Assembly: GCA_016718825.1 (NCBI GenBank)
Contig: JADKCL010000006.1
Span: 248,001 to 312,000 of the forward strand
Source: Bacteroidota bacterium
Lineage (GTDB): Bacteria > Bacteroidota > Bacteroidia > J057 > JADKCL01
Length of the DNA: 64,000 bases
Reading direction: 5' to 3'
The notes under the pieces were generated by a model that saw nothing but the letters and a program-made list of their open reading frames with translations, searched no databases and was not told the origin of the DNA. Positions 33,892-43,600 of the stretch are shown here, one piece after another; positions within the stretch are counted from its first letter, which is position 1; the number at the start of each line of letters is the position of its first letter. Both the position numbers and the translations under genes were made by a program.

Positions 33892-36762
33892 ATGCTTTTT
33901 GGGTGGAGGGTGATTCTTTGGTTGATATTTGCGGGTGTTCCCGCCGGCTTGTTTGGGCAATTCGACTTGAACGCCTACCCCATCTCGGTGGCCGAAGGGC
34001 TGCCATCCAACACCGTTTTCGACATTGTACAGGATTATCAGGGAGCAATCTGGGTCGGGCATGACCGTGGAATTTCCCGTTACAATGGACTTGGGTTTCA
34101 GCATTTCAGTGTTCCAAGTACAGAAACAGCCTTGGCGGGGATTGCACCCTGGGGAAACGACACGGTTTTCGCACGAACCTTCAGCGGTGAAGTTGCCTTG
34201 ATCAATAGCAATAGACTGCGCATGCAGCCACAGCTCAAACGACCACCGCCTAGTCTTCCCACGTTTTATTTTAATCATTCTGCACGTGTTGCCAATTGCG
34301 TTTCGGAACTCTATCAAATCAGTGCCGATTTGCAAGCAAAGACATTGCGTTTTCATTCCTCCTCAGACAGTGTAGAGATATTCGAAGCCATCCTGCAAGG
34401 AGACAGCCTGCTGTATGCCTATGCTGCGGTGAACGGGATCACGAGCCTGATCGAAATTTCACTCAAAACGGGAACTTTCTCGCAGTTGCTCCAATTGAAA
34501 ACCTATGGGAGAGCAAGTGTTTTTATGCTCAGGGGACTTCCGCATGTTTTCTTATACGACGAAATGGATATTTTTCAAATCAACGAAAAGAAGACCTTCG
34601 CTGTCGCAAAAGGGGCATTGGACCCTCGCATCAAGATTACGCGCATTGCGGCTATCAACGATTCTGTCATTGCAGTCGGGAGTTACAGCGGTCTATTTTT
34701 GCTGGACGAAAAAGGAGCATTGATCGGCCAATATTTTCATGATTATCAAATTTCAGCGATACACGCTGATGAGGAAGGAAACCTGTGGTTGGGCACATTG
34801 AAAGACGGTTTGATGGTCGTGCCCTCCATGCATTTGAAGCGTCTGGACATGAGCCGTTTGGACCGAAGAGCCAAGATTTCTTCCCATGCCTTCACCGGTC
34901 GGGACTCTGCTGTTTTGGGAAGCATGGATGGCCGGATATTCTGGCTGGACGAAGGCGGGGTTACCTATAGGTCTACAAAACTTCCCCGCAACGGCGAAAT
35001 CCAGTCTTTTTTTGCAGAATCATCTGGCAAATCGTTGTGGGCATTTTGCGATGGACTTTTCCAAATCGACTGCAAGACGGGAAAAGTATTGGATTCGATC
35101 GCGTTGACCTCCACCAAAGTGATCCGCGTGCATGGAGATGCCCTCTTTTGTGGAACTTCCCGAGGGCTTTTTCGCATTTCAGGCAAGCAGCAAACCACGT
35201 ATATCGTGCAGGAGTGGATTTTGGACATGGAGTTTGACACGGCGGGTAACCTGATCGTCTTGGCGCGTGGAGGTTTGTATTCAATGAATCCCGACAAGGC
35301 CGGTTCCACGCCGCAACAAATGAAAATCAAAGGCTTGCCTAAGCTGGCCGGAACGCGCCTTCAACCGCTTCCAAATGGCAGCTTGGCACTTTTGGTACCC
35401 CGATCGGGATGCTACCTCATCCAAGGAGACAGCGCAAAAATGATCATAGACCTTTCTCAGGCACCTTGGGCGGAGATCATCCAATTCACAATTCATGAAG
35501 GTGTTTTCTATGGGGCTTCGCGTGACCGGGTTTGGGTGCATGATGGCAAATGGCGCGCTTTTGACCAAACCAAGGCTGTGCTGGAGAATGATATCCAGGG
35601 GGTGGAGTTCCGGGACGGAAAGTTGTACGTGGTTACGCCACGGTCCTTGCTGCGAATAGATCATTTTACACCCTTGCGTACGGTTCAGCCACGTTTATAT
35701 GTGCGCAAGGCAGCGGGCAGTTACCATTTCTACAACGGAAAATGGTCATCCCGCCATACCGGTAATTTTGTCCAGCTGGAAATAGAAGCGCTTCCAAGCA
35801 TCAGCAGCAGGGGAGAGATGCGCGTTTGGTACAACCTGCATGGGCAAGACAGCTTATGGCGGCAGGCTGAATTACACGATGGCCTTTTTAGGATCCGATT
35901 GGATCGCCTTGAAGCGGGATACTATCAGCTTGCGGTTCGCGCTGAAAATCAAGACGGAATCCACTCCGAGATTTGGACAGTGGGCTTGACTGTGAATCCG
36001 CCCTATTACGCAACATGGTGGTTTTGGACGTTGTGTGTCACGCTGATGGCAGCTGCGGTCTATGGCATTCTGCAATGGCGAATCTGGAAGGAAGAGCAGA
36101 AAAACCAAGGTAAAATCGCACAGGAGCGCCTCAAAATCCAGGTGCTCTCCGCTGAACTCAAGGCGATCCGCTCCCAGATGAATCCGCATTTCATTTTCAA
36201 TACCCTCAGTGCGATTCAGGCCAAGGTATTGGCGCAAGATGGGGATGCTGCCTACGATGACCTTTCCACGTTTTCCAAATTGCTGCGCTCGGTTTTGGAT
36301 TATTCCTCACGGGAATATATCAGCTTGGAGGAGGAGATGGGCTTCCTTCGGAACTACCTCAAACTCGAGTCGAATCGCTTTGGGGAGGCTTTTCAGTACC
36401 GTGTTTCTGTGGATGCTGCGTTGGAAGGGGAATGGATTCGAATTCCGGCCTTGATCACCCAGCCATTCGTAGAAAACGCCCTCCGCCATGGTCTGCTCCA
36501 TCAAAAAGGACAAAAGCAACTCGACATTTCCTGCACAGGGCAGCCGGGTGATCTGCTGATCCGAATTGCTGACAATGGCATCGGACGGGAAGCTGCGGCC
36601 AAGATCAATGCGCAACGAACAGAAAAGCATCAGTCCTTTGCCACCCAAGCCATCGAACAGCGCATTTCCTACCTCCGTCAAAGCGGTGGCCCAACGATCA
36701 CCCTTTCCATCCAAGACCTGAGCCCCGGAACTGAAGTCAAAATCCGAATTCAAGATGAATGA
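33892..36762 (+). CDS. LytS-type sensor histidine kinase with beta-propeller sensor
   Basis: 956 residues from the ATG at 33892; the frame opens earlier (33805), but only this start gives a signal peptide (MLFGWRVILWLIFAGVPAG) and it abuts a promoter-like element. The periplasmic region, about residues 25-640, is built of two-component-regulator propeller repeats (AYPISVAEGLPSNTVFDIVQ, GAIWVGHDRGISRYNGLGF, NLWLGTLKDGLMVVPS), then a Y_Y_Y domain (LEAGYYQLAVRAENQDG). One membrane helix follows (WFWTLCVTLMAAAVYGIL). The kinase domain is of the His_kinase (LytS) type: phosphoacceptor H766 in QMNPHFIFNTLSAI, N-box PFVENALRHGL, G-box DNGIGRE. Its gene overlaps the response regulator by eight bases. 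Confidence 0.9.
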   Translation: MLFGWRVILWLIFAGVPAGLFGQFDLNAYPISVAEGLPSNTVFDIVQDYQGAIWVGHDRGISRYNGLGFQHFSVPSTETALAGIAPWGNDTVFARTFSGEVALINSNRLRMQPQLKRPPPSLPTFYFNHSARVANCVSELYQISADLQAKTLRFHSSSDSVEIFEAILQGDSLLYAYAAVNGITSLIEISLKTGTFSQLLQLKTYGRASVFMLRGLPHVFLYDEMDIFQINEKKTFAVAKGALDPRIKITRIAAINDSVIAVGSYSGLFLLDEKGALIGQYFHDYQISAIHADEEGNLWLGTLKDGLMVVPSMHLKRLDMSRLDRRAKISSHAFTGRDSAVLGSMDGRIFWLDEGGVTYRSTKLPRNGEIQSFFAESSGKSLWAFCDGLFQIDCKTGKVLDSIALTSTKVIRVHGDALFCGTSRGLFRISGKQQTTYIVQEWILDMEFDTAGNLIVLARGGLYSMNPDKAGSTPQQMKIKGLPKLAGTRLQPLPNGSLALLVPRSGCYLIQGDSAKMIIDLSQAPWAEIIQFTIHEGVFYGASRDRVWVHDGKWRAFDQTKAVLENDIQGVEFRDGKLYVVTPRSLLRIDHFTPLRTVQPRLYVRKAAGSYHFYNGKWSSRHTGNFVQLEIEALPSISSRGEMRVWYNLHGQDSLWRQAELHDGLFRIRLDRLEAGYYQLAVRAENQDGIHSEIWTVGLTVNPPYYATWWFWTLCVTLMAAAVYGILQWRIWKEEQKNQGKIAQERLKIQVLSAELKAIRSQMNPHFIFNTLSAIQAKVLAQDGDAAYDDLSTFSKLLRSVLDYSSREYISLEEEMGFLRNYLKLESNRFGEAFQYRVSVDAALEGEWIRIPALITQPFVENALRHGLLHQKGQKQLDISCTGQPGDLLIRIADNGIGREAAAKINAQRTEKHQSFATQAIEQRISYLRQSGGPTITLSIQDLSPGTEVKIRIQDE

Positions 36763-37525
36763 CATTTCCCGCACCTTGCGTGCCCTGATCGTGGATGATG
36801 AGGCTCATGCGAAGATGATCATGCGTGCCCTCTTGCAACGTGTGGATCCCCAGGTGGAAATCATCGGTGAAGCATCCAACCTGATGGAAGCGGTCGATCT
36901 CATCCAATCGCATTCGCCAGACATTGTTTTCATGGATATTGAAATGCCGGGACATTCGGGTCTTGATATTCGGAAATATCTGGGGAGCCCAGTTCAGTTT
37001 GCCCTCGTTTTCGTGACGGCTTATGATCAATATGCCATCCAAGCGATGCGGATCAGTGCGATTGATTACCTGCTCAAGCCACTCGATGTGAATGAGTTGC
37101 AGGAGTGCATGGTTCGGATTCGTGCGCGACTTGATTTGGATCATGACCAAGACATTCGCTTGAAACTGCTGGAAGATAACCGGAAATCCAATTCACCTGT
37201 CAAGATCGCCATCCAAACTTTGACAGAAACCCATTATCTGAACCTTGAGGATTTGATGTACTTGGAAGCGGATGGGATGTACTCCGTGTTTAGGCTTGCG
37301 GATCAGAAAATCGTGGCCTCCAAACCCATCAAAGTTTATGAAGCCATGCTCCCGAAAAACTTCTTCCGCATCCACCGCAGCTACTTGGTCAACTTGGATT
37401 TTGTAAGGCAATATTCCAGCTCCGATAGCGCAATCGTGGTATTGAAGAATGGAATGGAACTTCCATTGGCGAGGAACCGGCGGGAAGAATTCCTGGAAGC
37501 AAATCAGCATAGGGATCGGTTGTAG
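36755..37525 (+). CDS. LytTR-family response regulator
   Basis: 256 residues. The receiver domain has acidic residues D14 and D15 (ALIVDDEAHAK), phosphoacceptor D61 in IVFMDIEMPGHSG, and the conserved lysine in IDYLLKPLDVNEL near 109. After a linker, a LytTR DNA-binding domain runs from about 150 to 250 (VKIAIQTLTETHYLNLEDLM, YLEADGMYSVFRL, FFRIHRSYLVNLDFVRQY). It pairs with the overlapping sensor kinase. Targets are not evident; LytTR regulators bind paired repeats upstream of envelope or secretion genes. Phosphorylation by the upstream LytS kinase is inferred. Confidence 0.93.
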   Translation: MNDISRTLRALIVDDEAHAKMIMRALLQRVDPQVEIIGEASNLMEAVDLIQSHSPDIVFMDIEMPGHSGLDIRKYLGSPVQFALVFVTAYDQYAIQAMRISAIDYLLKPLDVNELQECMVRIRARLDLDHDQDIRLKLLEDNRKSNSPVKIAIQTLTETHYLNLEDLMYLEADGMYSVFRLADQKIVASKPIKVYEAMLPKNFFRIHRSYLVNLDFVRQYSSSDSAIVVLKNGMELPLARNRREEFLEANQHRDRL

Positions 37526-38046
37526 AGAAGAATTTTTCCTCGGATGGTGCAGATTAAAGCAGCCATAGGTCTTTGGAATTCAAGGAGATCTACTGGGGTA
37601 TTTCTTACGTTAAAGATTGATTTTAATCCTTGAAACCGGTCAATTAGGTTTGTTTGGTTGAAAGGGGGGGGGGGGGGGGGGTGTTTAGAGCCCATTCACG
37701 GGGCTCCGATATGGGGACGGTGTTTTACAAAGTTTGGCCGAAAGTGCCTTACCTTTTGCTTTCCAGGAAAATTTTGCCAGTCGGGACTGCCCTAACAATG
37801 AATTTTCCAAATGGGTCATCGCTAGATTGACAATGAGAACTTTGTTTGTGGGCCCCCACCGGGCCCATGAACCGCTTGATGGTGGGGGGCGGTACCTCTG
37901 GGAGTACCGCGATGAAATCGGACGCCGGGAAACGGGGCGATTTGAGGTAATGCGGTGAGGAAAGAAATCGCTGCGTTGCTTTTTCGTGTCTTCAAAATAT
38001 AACCCTCTGACATTCATTCACTCGTTTCCCTTCAGTAAAATTGTGT
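37526..38046. other. Intergenic region with G-homopolymer and hairpins, no gene supported
   Basis: 521 bases lie between the response regulator and the convergent giant-protein gene. An 18-base G run occurs at 37664-37681, followed by GAGCCC...GGGCTC (37687-37706) and a 7-bp hairpin GCGGTAC/GTACCGC at 37889-37910. Short frames on both strands show no homology. Position next to the G run suggests a possible assembly join. Confidence 0.45.
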
Positions 38047-38688
38047 TCACTGCATATTCTTCGAATAGACTTTGCGCTTGGCGAGATGGAGGTTGAAGTC
38101 GTTGAGCTCAATGTTTTCGAGGTTGAATTTGGTCCCGGCATTGGAGATGTTTTCAACTTTGGCCATCGCCTTCCCAATTTTCATGGACGAAGTGGACATT
38201 GCAAAATGTTCAAACGCACCGTCATTGATGCCCGCTGTCTTTGTGAATCCTGGCGTTTTGAGATCGGTGAGTGACACCAAAGGGCCCTTGCCCAATGCCG
38301 GCGCAACGCCTAGGGAAAGGTTAAACGCAATTTCGCTTTGGTCTTCGGTGTTCCAGGTGTCGGCAAGCGTGGTAGGGTTGGTGTCTCCCGGTTTTGCAGT
38401 GTTGGGTTGACCTTGCTTGTCGATCGCGTCCTTCATGTTGACGTGTATGTTGTCTAGTTCGATGCCGAAAGGTTGCGTGCCGAGGAAGTGCATAATTTGA
38501 CTGAGAACTTCAGCAGGGGATGCGTCCTCAGAATTTTCGGCAGGATCACTTGGTAACGTTGCTTTGAAGATTTGATAGTCAAGCAGATGAGATAGGGAAA
38601 TTAGATCGCGGCCATTCTCCTCAATCACTCCGTTTGGCCCAAGTTTGTCCATCAGAATTGTATCCTTCAGCAACCCGCCAACTCCCAT
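38047..38688 (-). CDS. Giant soluble protein, C-terminal fragment
   Basis: 213-codon frame that continues the large gene starting at 44289; its ATG is internal. Before it, the same frame reads TSNAGKFLLAERNGDRYQIE and IGIPGFSMGVGGLL, which joins to the end of the upstream frame if one base is restored near 38762. It carries the same beta-rich, amphipathic pattern (IELDNIHVNMKDAIDKQG, FNLENIELNDFNLHLAKRKV) as the rest of the giant protein. It ends SKNMQ. No catalytic motif is visible. Confidence 0.6.
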   Translation of the reverse strand: MGVGGLLKDTILMDKLGPNGVIEENGRDLISLSHLLDYQIFKATLPSDPAENSEDASPAEVLSQIMHFLGTQPFGIELDNIHVNMKDAIDKQGQPNTAKPGDTNPTTLADTWNTEDQSEIAFNLSLGVAPALGKGPLVSLTDLKTPGFTKTAGINDGAFEHFAMSTSSMKIGKAMAKVENISNAGTKFNLENIELNDFNLHLAKRKVYSKNMQ

Positions 38689-38725
38689 ACTAAATCCTGG
38701 AATTCCTATCTCGATTTGGTAGCGA

Positions 38726-40630
38726 TCACCATTTCGTTCTGCTAGAAGGAACTTTCCTGCATTCGAGGTGAGGTATTTCTACGGTAATCCATTGGGTTAG
38801 ATTCCCTCTATTGAGGGTTTCCGTGGCAACTACGCTTGCTGGGGATTCAATTGCCTCCAACACAGAGATTTTTTCTGAAACAAAGTTGCGAATGATTTTC
38901 GAAATCTGAGGTTCTAGCTGATCCAAGGCGGAATTGATATCAATGTAGCCACCCAAATCGTCGCCTGACCACAATGATGGGCTGACTGTTTCGATAGGGA
39001 CGATTGCTTGTCCACCCATCAATCTGATCTTGATGGTGCCTCCCTTTTCTTTGGCCGGTTTCATTTGATTGAGGAAGTCAAAACGATCGGAAGGTTCGTA
39101 ATCGTCGATGGTTTTTCCTGCATTTGGATCTGGCAGATTTCGGTTCTCCTCCTTAGCACTGCCCATCTCCATCAATCGCCTGAAATCATTCAAGACCAGG
39201 CTTCCACCCGCCACGGAAACTTTGCCGCCCTTGACTTCATTTCCTTCTTCATCTTTTTGCGAAACGGAAATTTGCAAGCCAGTGGGCGTGTCGATCACCG
39301 TCAATTCGCCTTCAATTTTGCCGGTCAATTCCATTTCTCCTGCCAATTGTCCGAATTCCCCGCCGCCAAATTCAGTGCCGCTGATTTTCATGCCATTCAG
39401 GGTCGGATTGACCGTGCGCAGGGTAGTGATCGCGTTGTTGGTGTAGGTATCGAGCGATGGATCAATCTTTTTGATGTTGACGGAGGTGGAACCAAACGTG
39501 ATGAAGGGTAAATGTTCTGCCACCTGATTCAGAATGACGCTCATTTCCTCGTTGTGCATTTGGTTGGGCGACTTGTCGCTGTCACATTCGCCATTTTCGT
39601 CGCCCATGGCAAGGCCTAAACCTCCATTTTCCAGCTCAATGTTGATTTCCCCTTCCTTCGTTCGTTCAAAGCTGAATTTCCCCGTGTTAATTTCCGGTGA
39701 CATCAGCAGTTTTTGCAAAATCTCACTTTGCAACTCGGCGGTGAAGGTCGAATGGATATTGTCGGCAGTAATTTTTCCGGTCAGTTCGGCGTTGCTGAGT
39801 TTGTAGTTGAGGTCCTTCATCTGAATATTGGTGATCGACGAAGCCTCATGGCCACTCAAATAGATCGAATTTCCACCCGACACAATATCCAATCCGGCAG
39901 CGGTGATATAGTCCACATTCAAGGAACGGATGTGAACGGATTCCAAGGCATTGTCCTTCGCTTTGTTGAATTTGAATTCCATATTGCCACGGATGCCGCC
40001 GAGGGTCGCGCCTTTGTCATCGACGGTTTTGAGGCTGAATTGGTTTTCTGCATCATGCCAATTGATTTTGCTCACGCGAATGCCATCTGGTGCTGACGCG
40101 TTCATCGTCAGCAATCCATTGTCCATCAATTTGCCATCGGCAGAAAAGCCTTGTCCGCTGAGATTGGCGCCCAATTTGGTGGTTTCCTGCCCGAATTTGG
40201 GTGCATTTTTCAAGTCGGCGGCTGTGACCAGGTTGTTAAGGTCGTATTCGTAGCCTTTGTCATCTGCCAAACGACCGATGTAAAATGATCCTGATTGCGT
40301 GTCTTGAATATGCAGCATCCCGATGATCAACTCGTCGATTTGCGCGGCATCAAATCCTGCCTTGCCATGCAATTTCGTGAATCCGTTCTCGCCAAACGAC
40401 ATTTCTAAACCTGACAAATAAAGACAATGAATATGGGCGCCTCCTTTGATCGTATATGTTTTGCCGCCCACCGTAACCGCAATGTTGTTGCCTTCGAATG
40501 CATCAATGTTCAGGAAATCGAGGGTCATGCTGGACGTTTTAATATCAGGAAGTTTTTTGCCCTTTTCGTCGGGTGTATGATTTTTTTGAAAGCTAGTGCG
40601 TAGCGTAATCCCTGCGGAAACCCCTGTCAA
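38726..40630 (-). CDS. Giant soluble protein, middle fragment
   Basis: 634-codon frame, a continuation of the giant gene. The TTG at 40630 is not a real start, since coding extends upstream in this frame (GDSFQIKGLEGKATTPATL). Long amphipathic beta repeats resemble AsmA/TamB-like lipid-groove proteins in pattern: LEMSFGENGFTKLHGKAGF, VHIRSLNVDYITAAGLDIVS, LNYKLSNAELTGKITADNIH, LVLNDFRRLME. No signal peptide or membrane anchor is present in any fragment. The frame ends near 38760 at a second frameshift. Similarity to AsmA-like proteins is a visual judgement, not a verified match. Confidence 0.6.
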   Translation of the reverse strand: MTGVSAGITLRTSFQKNHTPDEKGKKLPDIKTSSMTLDFLNIDAFEGNNIAVTVGGKTYTIKGGAHIHCLYLSGLEMSFGENGFTKLHGKAGFDAAQIDELIIGMLHIQDTQSGSFYIGRLADDKGYEYDLNNLVTAADLKNAPKFGQETTKLGANLSGQGFSADGKLMDNGLLTMNASAPDGIRVSKINWHDAENQFSLKTVDDKGATLGGIRGNMEFKFNKAKDNALESVHIRSLNVDYITAAGLDIVSGGNSIYLSGHEASSITNIQMKDLNYKLSNAELTGKITADNIHSTFTAELQSEILQKLLMSPEINTGKFSFERTKEGEINIELENGGLGLAMGDENGECDSDKSPNQMHNEEMSVILNQVAEHLPFITFGSTSVNIKKIDPSLDTYTNNAITTLRTVNPTLNGMKISGTEFGGGEFGQLAGEMELTGKIEGELTVIDTPTGLQISVSQKDEEGNEVKGGKVSVAGGSLVLNDFRRLMEMGSAKEENRNLPDPNAGKTIDDYEPSDRFDFLNQMKPAKEKGGTIKIRLMGGQAIVPIETVSPSLWSGDDLGGYIDINSALDQLEPQISKIIRNFVSEKISVLEAIESPASVVATETLNRGNLTQWITVEIPHLECRKVPSSRTKW

Positions 40631-43600
40631 TGTTGCCGGTGTTGTAGCTTTTCCCTCCAGACCTTTGATTTGAAATGAATCCCCGGCGCCCCGTAATCCA
40701 AGGAGGGAACGGTGAGCGATGGCACACTGAATCTTAGTGTGGTCGTTTTGTTACTTTTTTCCGTTTCCCATTCGTCCGGGTCGGTGTCTTGTTTTTTGTC
40801 TTTTAGAACCTCTTCCGTGTCCGTGGTAAATTGACCAAAGAAGCTTTCAAAATCACCTCCGAATTTGCTTTTGCCATACGTTCCGGTATTGTTTTCTCCT
40901 TTGGCATTGTTGAGGCCAAAGGCCATTTCCGTGTGCTCTTTGCGTGCTTTGGGATTGGCGGGATCGACCGTTGTTTGGGAATAATAATCAAAAGTCAAGT
41001 CTTCCGCAGACAGCATCCTTAAATCGCCCCCGATCTCTGTGCCAATTTGTGCACCTAACCCCGTCGTGCTAAAATTGTCCGCACTGAAACTCGTTTTGTC
41101 ATCGGTCATTCCGGTGATATTGAATTTCTTGTCGAATTTGATTCCAGCATTCAAGAGTTTTACGCCGATCAGTGCTGCATCGCCATCGAGCTTAATATCC
41201 ATTTCACCTTTTTTGAAGTGGATGTTTTGACCAGTGAGTTTTTCTGCTCGCACTTCGCGGAATACGAGACTTTCGGGCTTGATGCCTTCTTTCTTTTGTT
41301 GCTCCAGCGTATCGAGGTTCATTTCGATTTTGGCGGTGAGGTTTTGGAGGTCGAGGAAACTCTCTTTAGACGGATTGATCTTGGCAAAGTACATGCCCGG
41401 AATCTCGGGCAAGGTGTTGGCGTGCAGGCTAGGGAGATGCGCCGTTAAGGTCCACATGGTGTCTTGCATTTCCAGTTTACCAGCAATCCATCCCGGCAGG
41501 ATATCGTTGATATTCATGCCATATTGTTTGGCAAATTTGGCTGGTAGACTCACGTTATCGCCTTCGAAATAAAGACGCTCCTTGTTCATCGAAGACGCTG
41601 GGAGTTGATCCTTTTGGTCATACAAACCTGCAGTTTCGGCAAGCAAAGTCTCTTTGCGGTTGTTTTTGTCCAATTCGTGGGTGGGTGCATTCAGCTCCAT
41701 CGCCAATTCGAGGTGGCCTTTGGGAGCAGGCATGTACGCGGGTGTTCCATCGGCCGCGTAGTTGGAGATCAGTTCCAAATCATTGATGGAAGCCGCCACG
41801 AACAATTTTCCTTGGGCTTGCTCATCGCGCAGCGCCTGCTGCAGGCGCGTCTTTTTCTCCACATCGGTGGACGAACAAGCTTGGAGTTCAGCTTGAAGCT
41901 GTTTGAGTTTCGTTTCGTGCCCTTGCACCTTCAAAGTTTCAGCGGCGATGATTTCCTTGTATTCTGCAAGTTTGGTCTCATCTGTGATTGTACGGGATGC
42001 CTTGGCCTCAAGCGCAGCAGCCTTGGCTTGGTAGGTTTCGAGCATCGATCCACCGATTTGAATGCTCGAAGGGCCCAAAATGGCCTTGCGCATCGTGTCA
42101 CCTTCGGCAGACATGATATTCTCAATGGAGACTGCATCAAAGCTGATATCCAATTTGGAATCCGAAGCGAAGCTGTTCATCAAAAGGCTGCTCAAGGCGT
42201 CGCCGGCGCCATAGCCTTCGTTGGGCATAAAAGGGTCGATGGCGGTCATGAGGGAGTTCATGGCGAGAAAAAGCAGATTGCTGACCTGTGTAGACATGGT
42301 GAGTATCATGTTCATCCCATAACCACCTGTGACCGCGCCCACATCGTTGATGCCCTGATTGAGGTGAATGTGCAGGCCCTGAATAGAAATCCTTCCCAGA
42401 ATCAACGAGCTGCTTCCATCCACAACACGCAGGTTCGTGAGCAACAGATCCGCAATGGAAAGGTCAGAACCGACTTCTTTCTTCTTTTTGTCCTTTGTCT
42501 CTGGCCCGGAATGATCTACGTCCCAAGTGAATACCCCGTTGATGCCACTCAAATACCCCTCATCCCACTGAAATGCGGAGTTTCCAAGTTCGTAATCCAG
42601 TCCTTCAAACGGCAGATTGTCGCTTTGTAAAGTTGCTTTGCCCTGTTGAATTTGTGTGTCGATTTTGCCAGCATTTGGAAAGCGGGAAGGATCCGCGTTA
42701 GGGTCAATTCGCAGGCCAACAATGTCCCCTCCAAGGCCTTCTTGCAGTTCGGTCAAGGAAAAGTCCTTGAGGTTGAGGTTTTCACCTTTGAGTAAAGCAA
42801 GGTCGATGAGTTGGCCCATTCGCGAGGTACGTGCAAACTCGGCATCAAACGCCGCTTTGTCGAATTTCTTTCCTTGCGCCTTGGCAGCTGCTTTTGCCTC
42901 CTTGAGCGATTTTTGATAATCGGGCTTGTTGCGCTTTCTTGCTTGGCCACGTTCTTTGTTGGTACCCAATGCAGCGCTCTTGAGGGTGAAATCAGTGCCA
43001 TCTTCAATTTTTGCCGGCTGCTGCCAGCCGCCGGGCTTAAAACCATAATTGTCAAGCAAATCTTGATTGTCTCCCGATTTTCTTGCAAGAATGGACTTTT
43101 CAAATGTTTCGCCAGGAGACTTCGTTTTACCCGCTGTGAGAATGAAAAGCACCTTTTCCAGAATTGGCAGATGCTTCCAGATCGTTTCCTGCGAAAGATT
43201 TGCTTTAATGGCTACTTCGCATTTAGTCGAAAATGCACCTTGAATCGCGATTCCCAGAAGAATGTCCAAACGATTGGCTTCAAAGGTTGAGTCCTCCCAG
43301 GTTTGGGGCATTGCTAGCTGTTCCAGTACGAATGAGGAAGATTTTTCGCCTGCGCCGCGTTCAGGATCAAGTCCGAAATTCAACTGCTCCCTGTATTGAT
43401 GCGGCAGGTTAAAGACCACATAATAAATGTCATTGGAGTAACGACGTAGCATTTCCTTTCGAACATTGTCTTCAACGCCGCGCAAGATTTCGACAATCTT
43501 GATGGCTTCCTCCGGTTGGATATTTGAGGTGACGCCCAATTCTCCCCAATTTTTGTTGATGGCAATAATTTTGGCTACGTTAGACGCAATTTCCTTCTGA

